Below, piece after piece: positions 1-10,242 of a DNA stretch of 64,000 bases. Location of the stretch: NCBI RefSeq assembly GCF_000264905.1, contig NW_006763145.1, forward strand, positions 911,007 to 975,006, given 5' to 3'. Source of the stretch: Stereum hirsutum FP-91666 SS1. Lineage: Eukaryota > Basidiomycota > Agaricomycetes > Russulales > Stereaceae. Under the pieces are notes generated by a model, which was not told the DNA's origin, made no database searches, and saw only the letters and a program-made list of their open reading frames with translations. The first letter of the stretch is position 1, and every line of letters begins with the position of its first letter. The position numbers and the translations under genes are program-made.

Positions 1-159
1 GCGCACTGACGATAGCAGTGACAGAAACAACAGCCTCAGAGGGCCAGAGAAGACGGAGAACCAAGAGAGTAGATCGTTCGAGGGTGATATGGGTGTGGTG
101 TGCTACAGGGTGACGTCTCGGGCGAGTAGCTCGAGGTCAAAAGCCCATAACCTGTTAGA

Positions 160-312
160 ACCTGTAGGGTAGAACACACCTCAGACACCGATAGACGAGT
201 GAATGGATTGAAGTTACCTGTAGGGTAGAACACACTACAGGAAGAATAAGTACAGTAGACAGTAAAGTAGATAGATGTTGCTTACCCTCAGACACCGATA
301 GACGAGTGAATG
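160..312 (-). repeat. Tandem duplication, one copy with and one without a 51-bp intron
   Basis: Positions 160-205 (46 bp) recur exactly at 216-312, except that the second copy is interrupted by 51 bp. On the minus strand that extra piece (285 to 235) starts GTAAGC and ends CTGTAG, a perfect GT-AG intron. Removing it makes the two copies identical over 46 bp. The copies are separated by 10 bp (206-215). The sequence lies where the membrane domain of the ABC transporter should be encoded, but I see no clear coding role for it. Confidence 0.85.
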
Positions 313-432
313 AGGGAAAGCGAGAGGCGCGTCCAACGCGCACAAAAGACCTGCCGGGAATTACCGAAACTGCGTTGTACGTTCGAACTCCGAACTCCAA
401 CAATAAGCGGTGCAGAGAAATCAGAGACATAC

Positions 433-3066
433 CACAGAATACCCCAAGGACGCACGAAATCCCGACATGAGCAAAAAATAGTGTTTTATCCCTACACAAC
501 CACAGAGTATCATAATTTTACGCACGTGGAACGGAAGAGAAGGCGAAACACATACCTCCTCAGGATCTTCCACTCCCTTCCCGCCAGCATCTCGAACTGC
601 GTCAAGAACGTCGTCGCGTATCCTTCTCCCGAGACTAACGACCTCCATCCTCTACGATTTCCACGCAACTTTCCTGGCTTCTTATTGTCTGGAAGTAGAA
701 CAACACCATTGATATCCCCCGCACTTCCACTAACAAGGCACCCTCCATTCCCCTTTTCCACGTCTCCCGATCCGCCTCCTGATCGTTCCTTCCCACTTTT
801 ATCCCGACTCGGACATCTTACCAGCTCAGAAGACAGACTCAAATCACCATCACTAGCGATCTCGAGTAAATAATCCGCGACGTTATAACCCTCCTGGTAC
901 GGGAGCCCCCGCGCCATGAAATGTTGAGCGGGTGCGAAAGAGCCAGGGCCGTTGTAGAGGGCTTGACCTTGGGACAGGAGGAGTATTTTGTCGAAAGTTT
1001 GATAGAGTTGTGAGCTGCGGGGGTGACGGGTAAATATACACAGGCATGAGATAAGAAGAGGGCCGCTAAGGGTTGGTTTACCTCGGCTGATGGATGGAGG
1101 CGATGACGGCCGTTGGGTTTTCGGGATCGTGGGCCACAGCGCGAAGGACACTCGCCACCTTCGACGCAGAAACTGAGTCCAAACCTGGAACGAAGTTGTC
1201 ATATCCTCAGTACTTTATCATTGGAAAAATACGCTTTGAAATGACCACCCACCTGAAGTCGGTTCGTCCAAAATCAATACATCAGGACTACCCACCAACT
1301 CCAATCCGATACTAACCCTCCTCATTTCACCCCCACTGATCCCCCTGCCTTCTCCACTCGTCCCTCCGATTCTCACATCCCTCAAATTCGTTAGTCCGAG
1401 CTGCTCGATCACGTCCTCCACGCGGTATTTCTTTTCAGCATCAGAGATATGTTCAGGAAGACGGAGACGGGCGGCGAAGAGCAGAGCTTCGAGGACCGTG
1501 AGGGTTGCGGGGAGGATGTCTTGTTGGGGGACGAAACCTATTCGGGGAGGATGGGATGTGGAGGTTGAGTGTGAAGAGGGAAAGAGGACGGAGCCAGTGA
1601 TTATGCCGGATTTATGTTTCTCGGAAAGAATCTCAACGAGCGTGGTCTTGCCGGCACCTGAGTGCAAGAACAACGTTGATGAAGATGGACAATGCGCAGA
1701 GAAGCTGGAAGGATCGCGTACCACTAGGTCCCAAAATCCCCATCATCTGTCCAGGCGCAACTTTACCGCTCACCCCATCCAAAACGACCTTGTCATGAAC
1801 CGTATTCCTTCCTCTCCAATACCAACTCTTACCACCATTTCCAGGAACCACATATCTTAAATCCTTCCACTCAACCGCAACCCCCCCATAACCCCGTCCC
1901 GTACTCATTCCCTTCTCACCAGCCCTCCTCGATTTCCTCTGATTCCATAATCCTACCACCAATCCCAACAAAACCAGTCCTACCAATCCTCCTACGACCG
2001 CCAACCCCGCGATAACCCCCGAACTCAGTTGAGTACCGCCGCCACTCGTATCGCCACTCGGCGTGTTTCCTTCGGCGCTATCGACGACACCCTGGGCCAC
2101 ACACTCCCCGAAAACACAATCGCTCAAAGATAATCCTCCACTCCCGAACAAACTCGTCAGTACGCTTTGTTGGAATGAACACGTCGCGGTTCCATTGCCC
2201 GCCAATTCTCCACAGCCTATGGTCAGGTCGTCGCTCAATCCGTCGATCGTGTCGGTGAGGTTACTAACGGGAGCGCCACCGCAGAAGGTGGTGTTGGGAC
2301 GACAAGTGCATGATAGGTCATGACATGACCAAGTGGAGGATCCGTTACCGGAGGGAGAGGTCTGTGTGCATGAAGATGCGGTACAGTAGAATTGCTCGAT
2401 TCCAGAGTACCAGAGCTGGGCGTAGATGGATCCCGAAGAGCCAAACGAGGTGAGGCCTTGGGATGGTGTAAGGGAGGCGTTGAGTGTGCGGAGGATGGTG
2501 AGTGTGGAATCGAGTGGGTAGATAGCTTGGAGAGTTGGGTTCTGTTTATAGATGATGTTGCGTGAACTTCCAAAGGACTTGAATGTTTGAGCGAGAGCAA
2601 GAGGAATACGCACCACGACCTGACAGCTCATCTCGCCAGCAGCCCATATCTGTGGCTCGCTGTTGCACGTCAATGTGCTATTCAACACTGATGACGAGCC
2701 ATCTAAACCATCCACGCCTGAGCTTGAAGAAGACGTCCCGTTCACGGCGGTGTACGCATTCTGACAGCTCGTCGTGCTCTTGCATACATTGCATCCCGTG
2801 CCCGTCCATCCGTCTTCACACGAACATGCTGAAGACGTTAGATTTCCGAAAGCCGTCGCCGACGCGTCGGAGATGATGCTACGATTTGTTCCTTGAAATA
2901 TGTTTCCGCCACATGCCGGAGAGGAACATGTCGAGCCACCGAAGCCTGGGGGACAGGTACATGCAGAGCCAGGCGACTCGCCGTAATTCTCGCAGACGTT
3001 TTGCCCAGATGAAGGTGTGATGAGCGATACCGCAACCAGAACGAGGCTAGAGCTGAAGAGGAACAT
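433..3066 (-). CDS. Adp1-like ABC transporter (ABCG half-size), 3' end not found
   Basis: Exons read as 3066-1722, 1657-1253, 1184-1082, 1014-556 and 491-433. The protein begins with a signal peptide (MFLFSSSLVLVAVSL) and then a Cys-rich, EGF-like luminal region (CENYGES, CTCPPGFGGSTC). One membrane span (GVIAGLAVVGGLVGLVLLG) precedes a cytosolic nucleotide-binding domain. The Walker A motif GPSGAGKTT is split by the first intron. The Q-loop (VPQQD), signature ISGGEMRRVSIG, Walker B LILDEPTSG and switch-like SIHQP are all present. This order (ectodomain, span, ATPase, membrane domain) matches yeast Adp1 and the White/Brown ABCG group; the substrate is unknown. The ATPase is followed by the first helix of the membrane domain (KTLFFAHVGISCVLGVF), which ends at a GTATGT donor at 432. 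No convincing continuation is visible in the remaining 432 bp, so the gene is either broken here or continues after a long intron beyond the left edge. Confidence 0.85.
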
Positions 3067-3649
3067 GGCCCCTTTTTGTGTGAATGTTCCGTGTTCACCT
3101 ATACCCAGTAACGGGCTTTCGGGAAACCCGTTGAAGACCGCAAAGCAAGCTCAAGTGATACCTGTTGGGAGTTGGTGAGAACAAGAGACGGAAACTCAAA
3201 GCTGGAACAGATTTCGCCATTTGAGCGGGCCTCCTGAAATCATCGAGGCGGGATGCAAGAATAGCATGTCGGCACGCCCAGGCGCAACCCTAAATGAGTA
3301 CAAGACGAACAAGTGGCGTGACATGGAATGGGACTAAGACCGAAAAGATCTCCCCACACAAACTTGTAGCCATGCAGCCAGACATTGTGGCGAGATATTG
3401 CGATGACAGTACTTTGAAGTTGAGGAGAGGAACGGTTTGTCCCGATGGGCTGGCCGGTCGAGCGCCGAACGCCGGTTACGCGTTGTTCCCACGGTTACCA
3501 TACTTACACTCGCCACAATGATATCCGCCACATTTCCATGATAAAGGTTCAGAAGAAATGGTATATTGAATCTGCATAATACAAAATCTATGTGGGAAGT
3601 CTATGGTAGTCTATGGCACGATGCTCTATTGGGAACTCGAAAGCGCACA
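3067..3649. other. Intergenic region upstream of the ABC transporter
   Basis: About 580 bp between the start of the ABC transporter and the stop of the serine-rich gene, both on the minus strand. It should hold the transporter promoter and the terminator side of the next gene. I see no further gene in it. Confidence 0.4.
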
Positions 3650-4597
3650 TCACAACGCCTTCCTCCCCCTTCTCGCCATCCTCCTCTCCCAAACATCCCT
3701 GTTCATCCCCTTGGCAGCCTCCTCTAACTTCATCCTCAACGTCGCTTCCACATCCAACTTCTCGTTCACTTTGGCCAACACCTGAAAGACATGCATTTCT
3801 GCCGTACCGGAAATCCACTCCCCGAGCTCTGCACGAGGTGTGGACCCTGGGGTTGTGAACGCGGGAGGTGTGGCGCTGCCAAAGACGAGCGGTGAGGCAA
3901 TTTCGATGTGGGAAGGACGAAGTGTTGGGAGGTTGGTGTGTTGTTTACGGTTGCGGGTGTAGTGAGAAGAGGCGGGGAAGACTCGCTGCCTCTCCCCGGT
4001 GGGCGTTGCGGCGTCGCTACTCGATGACGAGCTCGAGTCGGACCGTGAAATGGAGGGCATGGAGGTAATAGGGTAGGATGGCAGGATAACAGAAGAGCGT
4101 CCGATGATCGCAAACTTGTTCACAGCTCGCTGCCTAGTACCTGGCTGAGGCTTCGACGCGGCTTGCTTCTGAGGAAACCGGGTGTATGCAGTGAATTCGT
4201 CTTCAGATGATGTCGATCCATGTGCAGAAATACGAGGCCGTGTCTGGCGGCGAGGATCACTGGCGAGCGCAGCTCTGAGCTGTGAATGTGTCGAAGAGTA
4301 TTTGGAAGAGCGTTCGTAGCTATCCGATGGTGTAAACACCGCGGATTCATCTGAAGAGGAGTCGCAAGAGCTCGAGGACGATGACGAGCTGGAAGTCGAC
4401 AAAGTTCTGGTAAAGCTGGGGAGACGGAGTGGTTCAAAGGTTGATTTGGAAGGCATGCGAGCTATCGAAAGTCTAGTTAGAACATCGCCGCCAATAGGGT
4501 AAAGAGAAAACGTACGAGTCGCGTCATCATCCTCTGAATAAAAGGAATCCCTACTCTGGAAGGTACGAGACACATTTCCGAGAGTCTGAGTAGCCAT
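3650..4597 (-). CDS. Serine-rich hypothetical protein
   Basis: A single open frame. I chose the internal ATG at 4597 (MATQTLGNVSRTFQSR, about 315 residues) over one 56 codons upstream, because the upstream part is Thr/Pro-rich and looks like leader sequence. The protein has a long serine run (about residues 65-80), a second one in the middle, many acidic/Ser patches suited to phosphorylation, and a basic C-terminus (RRMARRGRKAL). The segment just before the end (EMHVFQVLAKVNEKLDVEATLRMKLEEAA region) looks like a short amphipathic helix. I recognise no family; it is probably disordered and possibly nuclear. The region at about 4512-4470 resembles a GT-AG intron, but splicing it would break the frame. 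Confidence 0.5.
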   Translation of the reverse strand: MATQTLGNVSRTFQSRDSFYSEDDDATRTFSLYPIGGDVLTRLSIARMPSKSTFEPLRLPSFTRTLSTSSSSSSSSSCDSSSDESAVFTPSDSYERSSKYSSTHSQLRAALASDPRRQTRPRISAHGSTSSEDEFTAYTRFPQKQAASKPQPGTRQRAVNKFAIIGRSSVILPSYPITSMPSISRSDSSSSSSSDAATPTGERQRVFPASSHYTRNRKQHTNLPTLRPSHIEIASPLVFGSATPPAFTTPGSTPRAELGEWISGTAEMHVFQVLAKVNEKLDVEATLRMKLEEAAKGMNRDVWERRMARRGRKAL

Positions 4598-5119
4598 TGT
4601 GGAAGACAGGTATTTGGGCTTTGGGTAGTAGTGTAAAGGTGGATGTGGTAAGAGTTTGATGGTTGTGGTAGTGGTGTGAGTGATAGTAAAAAATCCCCGT
4701 GCACAGGCCATAGACTTTATACGATGTCTATTAGGAGGCCGGAAGTGTTCGCGGGCTACTTGCAAAAAAAATGTTCGGCCGCGGTGAAGTTTTCATGGAA
4801 CTGACACAGCCAGCAATTCCGCGGAAGTGGCAGTTGTGCTCGGCCGTTTCTACGGCGGAAAGGAAGGTAAAATGTCTCGGCACATGTAAGACATAGCGGA
4901 GGTGTGTAGGCCTTCCGAGGTCTCGGCGAAGGTTTCGGTAAACTTGAACAGGAAACTCCAACGGCAGAGAGGTGAGACCCCATGGGCCACCCATATTTAG
5001 GTTGCCTACATTCTGAAACCAATAAATAGCAATATATAATGCGGACACAGTCTTACAAGGTTAAGCTCGCAATAATGACATCACATAAATATACCAAGTG
5101 ATGACCCTCATGTGGGAGA
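4598..5119. other. Intergenic region, no gene seen
   Basis: About 520 bp between the serine-rich gene and the stop of the first double-psi beta-barrel gene. Open frames here are short and lack family features. It probably carries the promoter of the serine-rich gene. Confidence 0.35.
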
Positions 5120-5814
5120 TTAATTCCACTCCCAAGTAATGTCGATCCTGCCCAAGTCCTCGCTGGCGAGCTGATCGAAGGCACCCCTTGAAAAGTCAAG
5201 GTCGTAGAAGGCACAGCCGCCGCAACGGTCGACGACGGTGGCAGTCACGCTCTTCGACCCATCTATGATTGCGAGATTACATCAGGGCCAGCGGATGTGG
5301 TGTTTCGGGCGGCGAAAGTCTCGGCGCCACAGAAAACTGAAAAGAAGGGCGGACGTACAGAACGCGGTGAGTGTCTTGCCGCAGATGGGGTTGAGGTTCG
5401 GGTTCGCCGTTGCACCACTGAGACATCCAAGGCCGTGAGTCATTCGGCATTTATGTGAAAAAAGAGCACTCACGGCCATGTCTCATACATGTCGTCCGAG
5501 ACAGCTACGACAAGGTCCGTCGCGACGTTCGTGATGCCACAAGCGCCTAAATATCGGATGTCAGCAGACGGAATATGTGCATAGAAAGGATGCAAACTCG
5601 CCTAGCGCAACGTCAAAAAACGTGCCTAAAATGATGATTAAATCGCCATAACAAAAGTCAGACAGAGTAAGAAGAGGTGATGCAGGTAACGTTGCGCACC
5701 TTGGCCAGTGTATGTTTGTCTGGCGATGAGAGCACGGTCGCCGGTTGGTGACGCACTAGCCGAAGCAAAGAGCGAAGTGGCCGTGAGGGCAAAGAGGGTA
5801 GTGAAAGCAAACAT
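5120..5814 (-). CDS. Secreted double-psi beta-barrel (expansin/barwin-like) protein, copy 1
   Basis: Exons 5814-5700, 5625-5602, 5546-5474, 5417-5359 and 5262-5120 give about 134 residues. A signal peptide (MFAFTTLFALTATSLFASAS) is followed by a short linker ending in the dibasic-like ALIARQ. The barrel carries GACGITN, VVAVSDDMYETWP, NPICGKTLTAF, TVVDRCGGC, YDLDFSRGAFDQLA and terminal ITWEWN. This is the layout of small fungal proteins annotated as barwin-like, expansin-like or riboflavin-aldehyde-forming-enzyme-like. They are usually secreted; activity is mostly unproven, and this one lacks a carbohydrate-binding module. The intron 5601-5547 starts with GC (GCGAGT) instead of GT; the reading frame requires it. 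A paralogue lies 2.4 kb upstream on the same strand. Confidence 0.85.
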
Positions 5815-6968
5815 GATTGAACACGAAGGAAACTAGCTGTACAGAAATTTGGCGGCCTGTGTAAGGGAGAGGACGGCTTTTGGGGTGTTAATCGATATCC
5901 ATTAATCAATCCACCTTATATGGACGACGGCCAGACTTGCTACCGATCAAAGAGCTCTGCATGCTCTCCATCGTAGCCGTGAGGTCTCTTTACCCATCGG
6001 TAATCAACAAGGGGCCGGATCAAAATCAAAAAGTCCAAGATGAGGATTGCACATGTCCGGCACGCGTACCGCACCTAAAAGCTGAAGAGAACAGACCAAA
6101 GGGTATACGTCGCATGGACTCGGGGGCTGTGAAGTGCGCTGGCATTCGAGGCGCAGAATGGGCACGAAATGCATATAAGAGCTCAGGAAGGTCCATGATG
6201 TAGTTATCCTGAGTGCCTCACCAGTAAGCACATGAGAACTACTCAGGGACACCATAATGTTGGAGGCTCGCGTCGTTTATGTGCTCTGAGGATGATCAAA
6301 TTGGAGAAACGCAAGATTATGATGAAAATATGATATGAGCACCAGACCACTAGAATTTCTCCGACATACGTGAGAGCATTTGCGCCCTGGACTGTGATCG
6401 CGCTCCGTGAGGTATATTATGCGCGTGAGGTCAATGTGTGGAAGACGCTACTTGAACGCAGCGGATAAAACCGCCACATACTCGCGATACTCGTTAGGGT
6501 TGCAACTTCGGGGAAAGAACTGCCCTATACACCTTCATTCCGCCATCGTCAATTGTCCTCGCTCATTGTAGACTGGTAGATAAAATCATGACGGGACGAG
6601 GAGTCAGTCCTGAGCATGCATGGAGTTCGGCGGCCGGATGTTCGCGACGTCATGATTTTGAATTATGAAAGCGACCTAGGAGCGACCGAGAGAAATGGTG
6701 GATGGCGTGTGGCGGTCGAGAGGCCCTTGTCTTGGCCCGAGGAAAGAAGAGAGACAGGAAGGGACGAATGTGGGTGAATTAATAGGGATACATGTGTATT
6801 CGATGAGATGGGGTTGTTGCTAGGAATAAATGTGGACGAATAAGTGCAGCACAAGAAGCGCACACGGATGATAATAGTGACCAGACCAGAAATCCAGTAG
6901 CCCTTCTTCGAGTCACCCTCTGACGCTAAGCCAACGAGAACCACGGGCCTGATGGAGATCATGACTTT
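5815..6968. other. Intergenic region, no gene seen
   Basis: About 1.15 kb upstream of the first barrel gene and downstream of COX17. Open frames at 5937-6203 (plus) and 6663-6962 (minus) show no domain, composition or splice pattern suggesting a gene. The second partly overlaps the likely 3' end of the COX17 transcript. Confidence 0.4.
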
Positions 6969-7340
6969 CTATACTTTGAAACCAAGCGCCCTCATACAAG
7001 CCTGATGTTGCTGTACAAGCTCCTTGCACTTGTCGTCGACTTCTGACCCATCGAACTTGAGGAAGCAGTCATCCCGAGCGGACTTGGTCTGTGGGCATGC
7101 ACAACAGCTGCATGAGAAGAGTCAATCACGGGTCAAGTAGCAAAGAAGTACAGTTCAGCGCACGGTTTCAAGCCTTGGGGGTTCAATGGATTCTGCTTGG
7201 GGTCTGTGGGGTCGTACTTCCCCGAAGGCACAGGTGTTGAGGAAGGCCCGGACCACCAAGAAGTAATCTACATTGGAGGAGTGATGATATTAGTGCCATC
7301 AAATCATTCGTAGACTGACTGTCCTCACACTCCCAAACAT
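6969..7340 (-). CDS. COX17: COX17, cytochrome c oxidase copper chaperone
   Basis: Exons 7340-7320, 7267-7164 and 7107-6969 give about 87 residues. The first exon encodes only MFGSVRT. The second gives a Pro/Ser-rich leader ending NPLNPQGLKP. The third carries the diagnostic core: KPCCACPQTKSARDDC (the adjacent Cys pair binds Cu(I)), then a second CX9C-type half (KCKELVQQHQACMRALGF). Cox17 carries copper in the mitochondrial intermembrane space to Sco1 and Cox11 for cytochrome oxidase assembly, and is imported and oxidised by Mia40. All six conserved cysteines are present. The first exon is the least certain part. It sits between the two double-psi beta-barrel paralogues, all three on the same strand. 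Confidence 0.9.
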
Positions 7341-8160
7341 ATTGTCGGAACGAAAGCGACAGAGACAGATGTAAGGAGACAGTGAGGGACAAAGTGAGTT
7401 CGATGCTGACTGAGCTCGACGCTAATTTGACTGAGACAGTGATCAAGATTACGTAACCCGATCGGGCAGTAATTTCAAATGTTGAAAGGTGTCCTTTGGT
7501 CTAGTGGTTACGAGCAAGCCAACTTACGAGGTTTCTAACCTTGCGCTACTCGGACTGTTCGCGCAATACTCAGAATATTCATGCCATTAACCCTTTATCG
7601 AACCATATCTGTCGAGAAAGCACTGAGCTTGCGCATCAAAAGCGGAATAATTTAGGGATCGCATGCGATCAGGATACGGTACAGATCAACACAGTCACGG
7701 TGAGAACCGTAGTGCAGTGTACATCAACCCTCTTATAACGCAGATGTCTCCATTTCGTTTGGTTGTGTTTCCCGTTTTCATTTCTTTTTGAGGTGCTTTC
7801 TTGAGGTTCGAACTAAAATAGTCAGGTATTGCCATTCTGGCCAGTGCGCTAACGCACTTTGAAGGCATCGACGTTTATCCTGCAATTAAAGGTTAGTGCT
7901 TTCAAGCGACGACGGCGGTTAACCATTTTGGCCGTAAAGATTGCCCTCTTTTGGTGAGACCAGTCTGAGCTTCACACTGATCATCTCGCTTCTGTAGGCC
8001 GACTGTCCGATATATTTATTGACAAACGGGGCGTAGCTCCGGTAGGTCTTGTACATCCAAACGAGCCGTCGAGGCCTACCCAATAAATAACGATAGATAG
8101 AGACAGCGTGCAGAAACAAGTTAAAGAAATGATGTTGTGTCGCGGTCAAAAGAATGACGT
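7341..8160. other. Intergenic region with a tRNA-like fragment
   Basis: About 820 bp between COX17 and the second barrel gene. Near 7495-7520 the sequence contains a segment like the 5' half and A box of a tRNA-Asp or tRNA-Glu gene, but no acceptable T-loop or closing acceptor stem follows. I see no intact gene here. Confidence 0.3.
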
Positions 8161-8899
8161 TTAGTTGAATTGCCAGGTGATCTCGATGCGGCCGACCGAC
8201 TCGTCAGCGAGCTGCTGGAAAGCGGACGGGGAGAAGTCGAGGTCGTACTCCGCGCAGGCGTAGCACTTGTCTTCGACAGCGGCAGTCACGCTCTTTCCAT
8301 TGTCTATGAGCGATACACAGCGGCGAAGAAGTTAGTGTCTACATGTTGCATGTCAAAAAAAAAGTGAGGTGGCGTACATGTGGCCGTGATAGTCTTGCCA
8401 CAAATGGGGTTGCTGGACATGGAGAATTGTGAGCAAGGGAGTGGGCAGAGATGGACGTATATACTGTTGTGTACTGACAGGTTGGGGTTGGAGGTAGCAC
8501 CGCTGTGAATGATCATCGTTAGCGACAAGAGATGGAAAGACAGTGGAAGGGCGTTTGCTCACGGGTAAGAATCGTAAAGACTGGTGGAAACAGCGACTAT
8601 GAGGTCCGTGTCGGCGTTGGTCAAACCGCTGTGTTTAACGGTCAGTTGAGGGCCGACGTTTTCCAAGAGAAACCAGCAAAATTTTACCAAGCGCCCAAAC
8701 CTGGCGAATAGTAGGTTCCTGTGCGATTGTCAGACCTGCGATGCCAGAGGAGAAGGAGAGTAGATCCAAGAAACGTACCATCACCGCTGTAGCTTTGTCT
8801 GGCGAGGAGAGTGCTGTTTCCGGTGGGCACAGCGCTCGCAGGAACCAGAGAGAAGAGGGCGACAGAGGCCACGGCGATGATGCTGGCGAAGGAGAACAT
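8161..8899 (-). CDS. Secreted double-psi beta-barrel (expansin/barwin-like) protein, copy 2
   Basis: Exons 8899-8779, 8718-8688, 8628-8563, 8502-8479, 8412-8378 and 8303-8161 give about 139 residues. The start is the ATG of MFSFASIIAVASVALFSL, which aligns with copy 1; an in-frame ATG 18 codons upstream is less likely. After the signal peptide and ARQSYSGDGTYYSP come GACGLTN, LIVAVSTSLYDSYPG, NPICGKTITATY, VEDKCYAC, YDLDFSPSAFQQLA and final ITWQFN. The intron positions largely match copy 1, with one extra, so the two arose by tandem duplication. The motif around the barrel's conserved Asp differs: VVDRCGGC in copy 1, VEDKCYAC here. The function is unproven and probably extracellular. Confidence 0.87.
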
Positions 8900-10242
8900 T
8901 ATTGGAAGGAGTGATGAGGGGATGAAGTGACTAAAGAGTGGTGTAGTGTTCAAGAGGAGGAGTCGTAGAAGAATGATGCGGAGCGAACTGAGGAGAAAAC
9001 AGAGGACACGTTATCCCTTTTATATGCATCAGCGGGCTACATTGCCATGTAGACGAGTGTTCAGTATGCAGCATTCGCACTGCCTAATTACCGCCATGGA
9101 CGAGCTAGCGTGTGGACAGTCTCGAGAAGATCGCTGGCGGACCGCGCTCAAGTTAGTCCCACATGTTCGCATTGCCAAAAGGACGTAGAAACAGGCAGTG
9201 TGGCCCATGCTTGCTCGAGACGAGCTTGTCGATGCGTGTGCGTATGTGTGGCGATGAGAGTCAGATCAACATGTGGGACCGGATCAATATGCCGTTAATT
9301 AGGCTGCAGAAGTAATCGGCTCATAGTAGTAAGTTTTTGAGCGCATCAAAGCTTCATAGAGATCATAGGTGGAAGATTATGATGGATGCAGCACACCGGA
9401 GCCTCAGACCGTTTGAGTGCACGTCTAGCGCGTCATCGACAGCTAGCTAGCGCCAGTGTTCACGTTTGTGACCAAATCCTGACCGACCCACAAGGTAAGT
9501 AAGGCGCTCGACTGCGTAAACGAGGAGGTCACTTTGTGGTGCACAGTTTGGCGTTTCAACCTGAGCGGAAGGAAAGAAGGAAGGAGCGGAGTACAAGGCC
9601 CCGGGAGAGGGACACACAACATATAAGTTACACATGCCACGCAAGCCTTGCGCTTGCAGCAACATAAGCGATAAAATCCCGCTAAAGTATCCAGGCTTAC
9701 CAGAGGCCCATGCGGGAAGAACAGCCTTATTGATGCCAGCCAGCAAGCGGTTTGCATACCTGTTACATCCGACAGCTGGCATGAACCTCTTCAGCATTGC
9801 TCGCTACGCAAATGATGCGGCGAATGGGCAGTCGCATTCGTCGTCAGGTAGAAAGCTCATCTTCAGCCTTCCTGTGTTTACCCCGTAAGACGAAACAAGG
9901 ACCACAGAGTGTTCAAATGAAGTCGTCAACAGTAACAAATGAGTGCGAAGTCACCATGCGCAATGTAAGCCCGAAACTGGACGAGCTCAAATCAATGAAA
10001 TTTCGAGGAAGATGGAGTTTAGGAAGCTGTACAAACGAAGTCACGAGTGTTAGCCAGGGCAAATTCGAAAAGAAGAAAAGCATTTTGAGCTTACCGTAAG
10101 GGGATTCCCAAAATTTCTGGACAAATACCTGCTCACGGCCATATGCTTGTACCCCAACGTTAATAGAGCGCATATTTCTTAGAGATTTTAGATCAAAACT
10201 TACGAGTGAGAACCATTGCTCCTCGTCAGAGAACGCTAGACG
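8900..10242. other. Intergenic region, no gene supported
   Basis: About 1.3 kb between the second barrel gene and the first F-box gene. Two overlapping minus-strand frames at about 9443-9797 and one at 9913-10173 look like chance. Splicing the latter at its GTAAGC and TACAG signals runs into a stop at once. The first 100 bp hold the promoter of barrel copy 2. Confidence 0.35.

Noticed and set aside
4470..4512. GT-AG intron-like segment in the serine-rich gene
   Set aside because: Removing 43 bp shifts the frame to a stop a few codons later, so the unspliced frame was kept.
7490..7560. tRNA-like sequence with a good A box
   Set aside because: No B box of the right form, no pairing acceptor stem and no T stem; at best a decayed fragment.
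9443..9797. Two overlapping minus-strand open frames of 104 and 116 codons
   Set aside because: They overlap in different frames, lack splice signals and show no protein-like pattern.
9913..10173. Minus-strand frame with plausible GTAAGC and TACAG signals
   Set aside because: Splicing runs into a stop at once in the frames tried; unspliced, it has no features.
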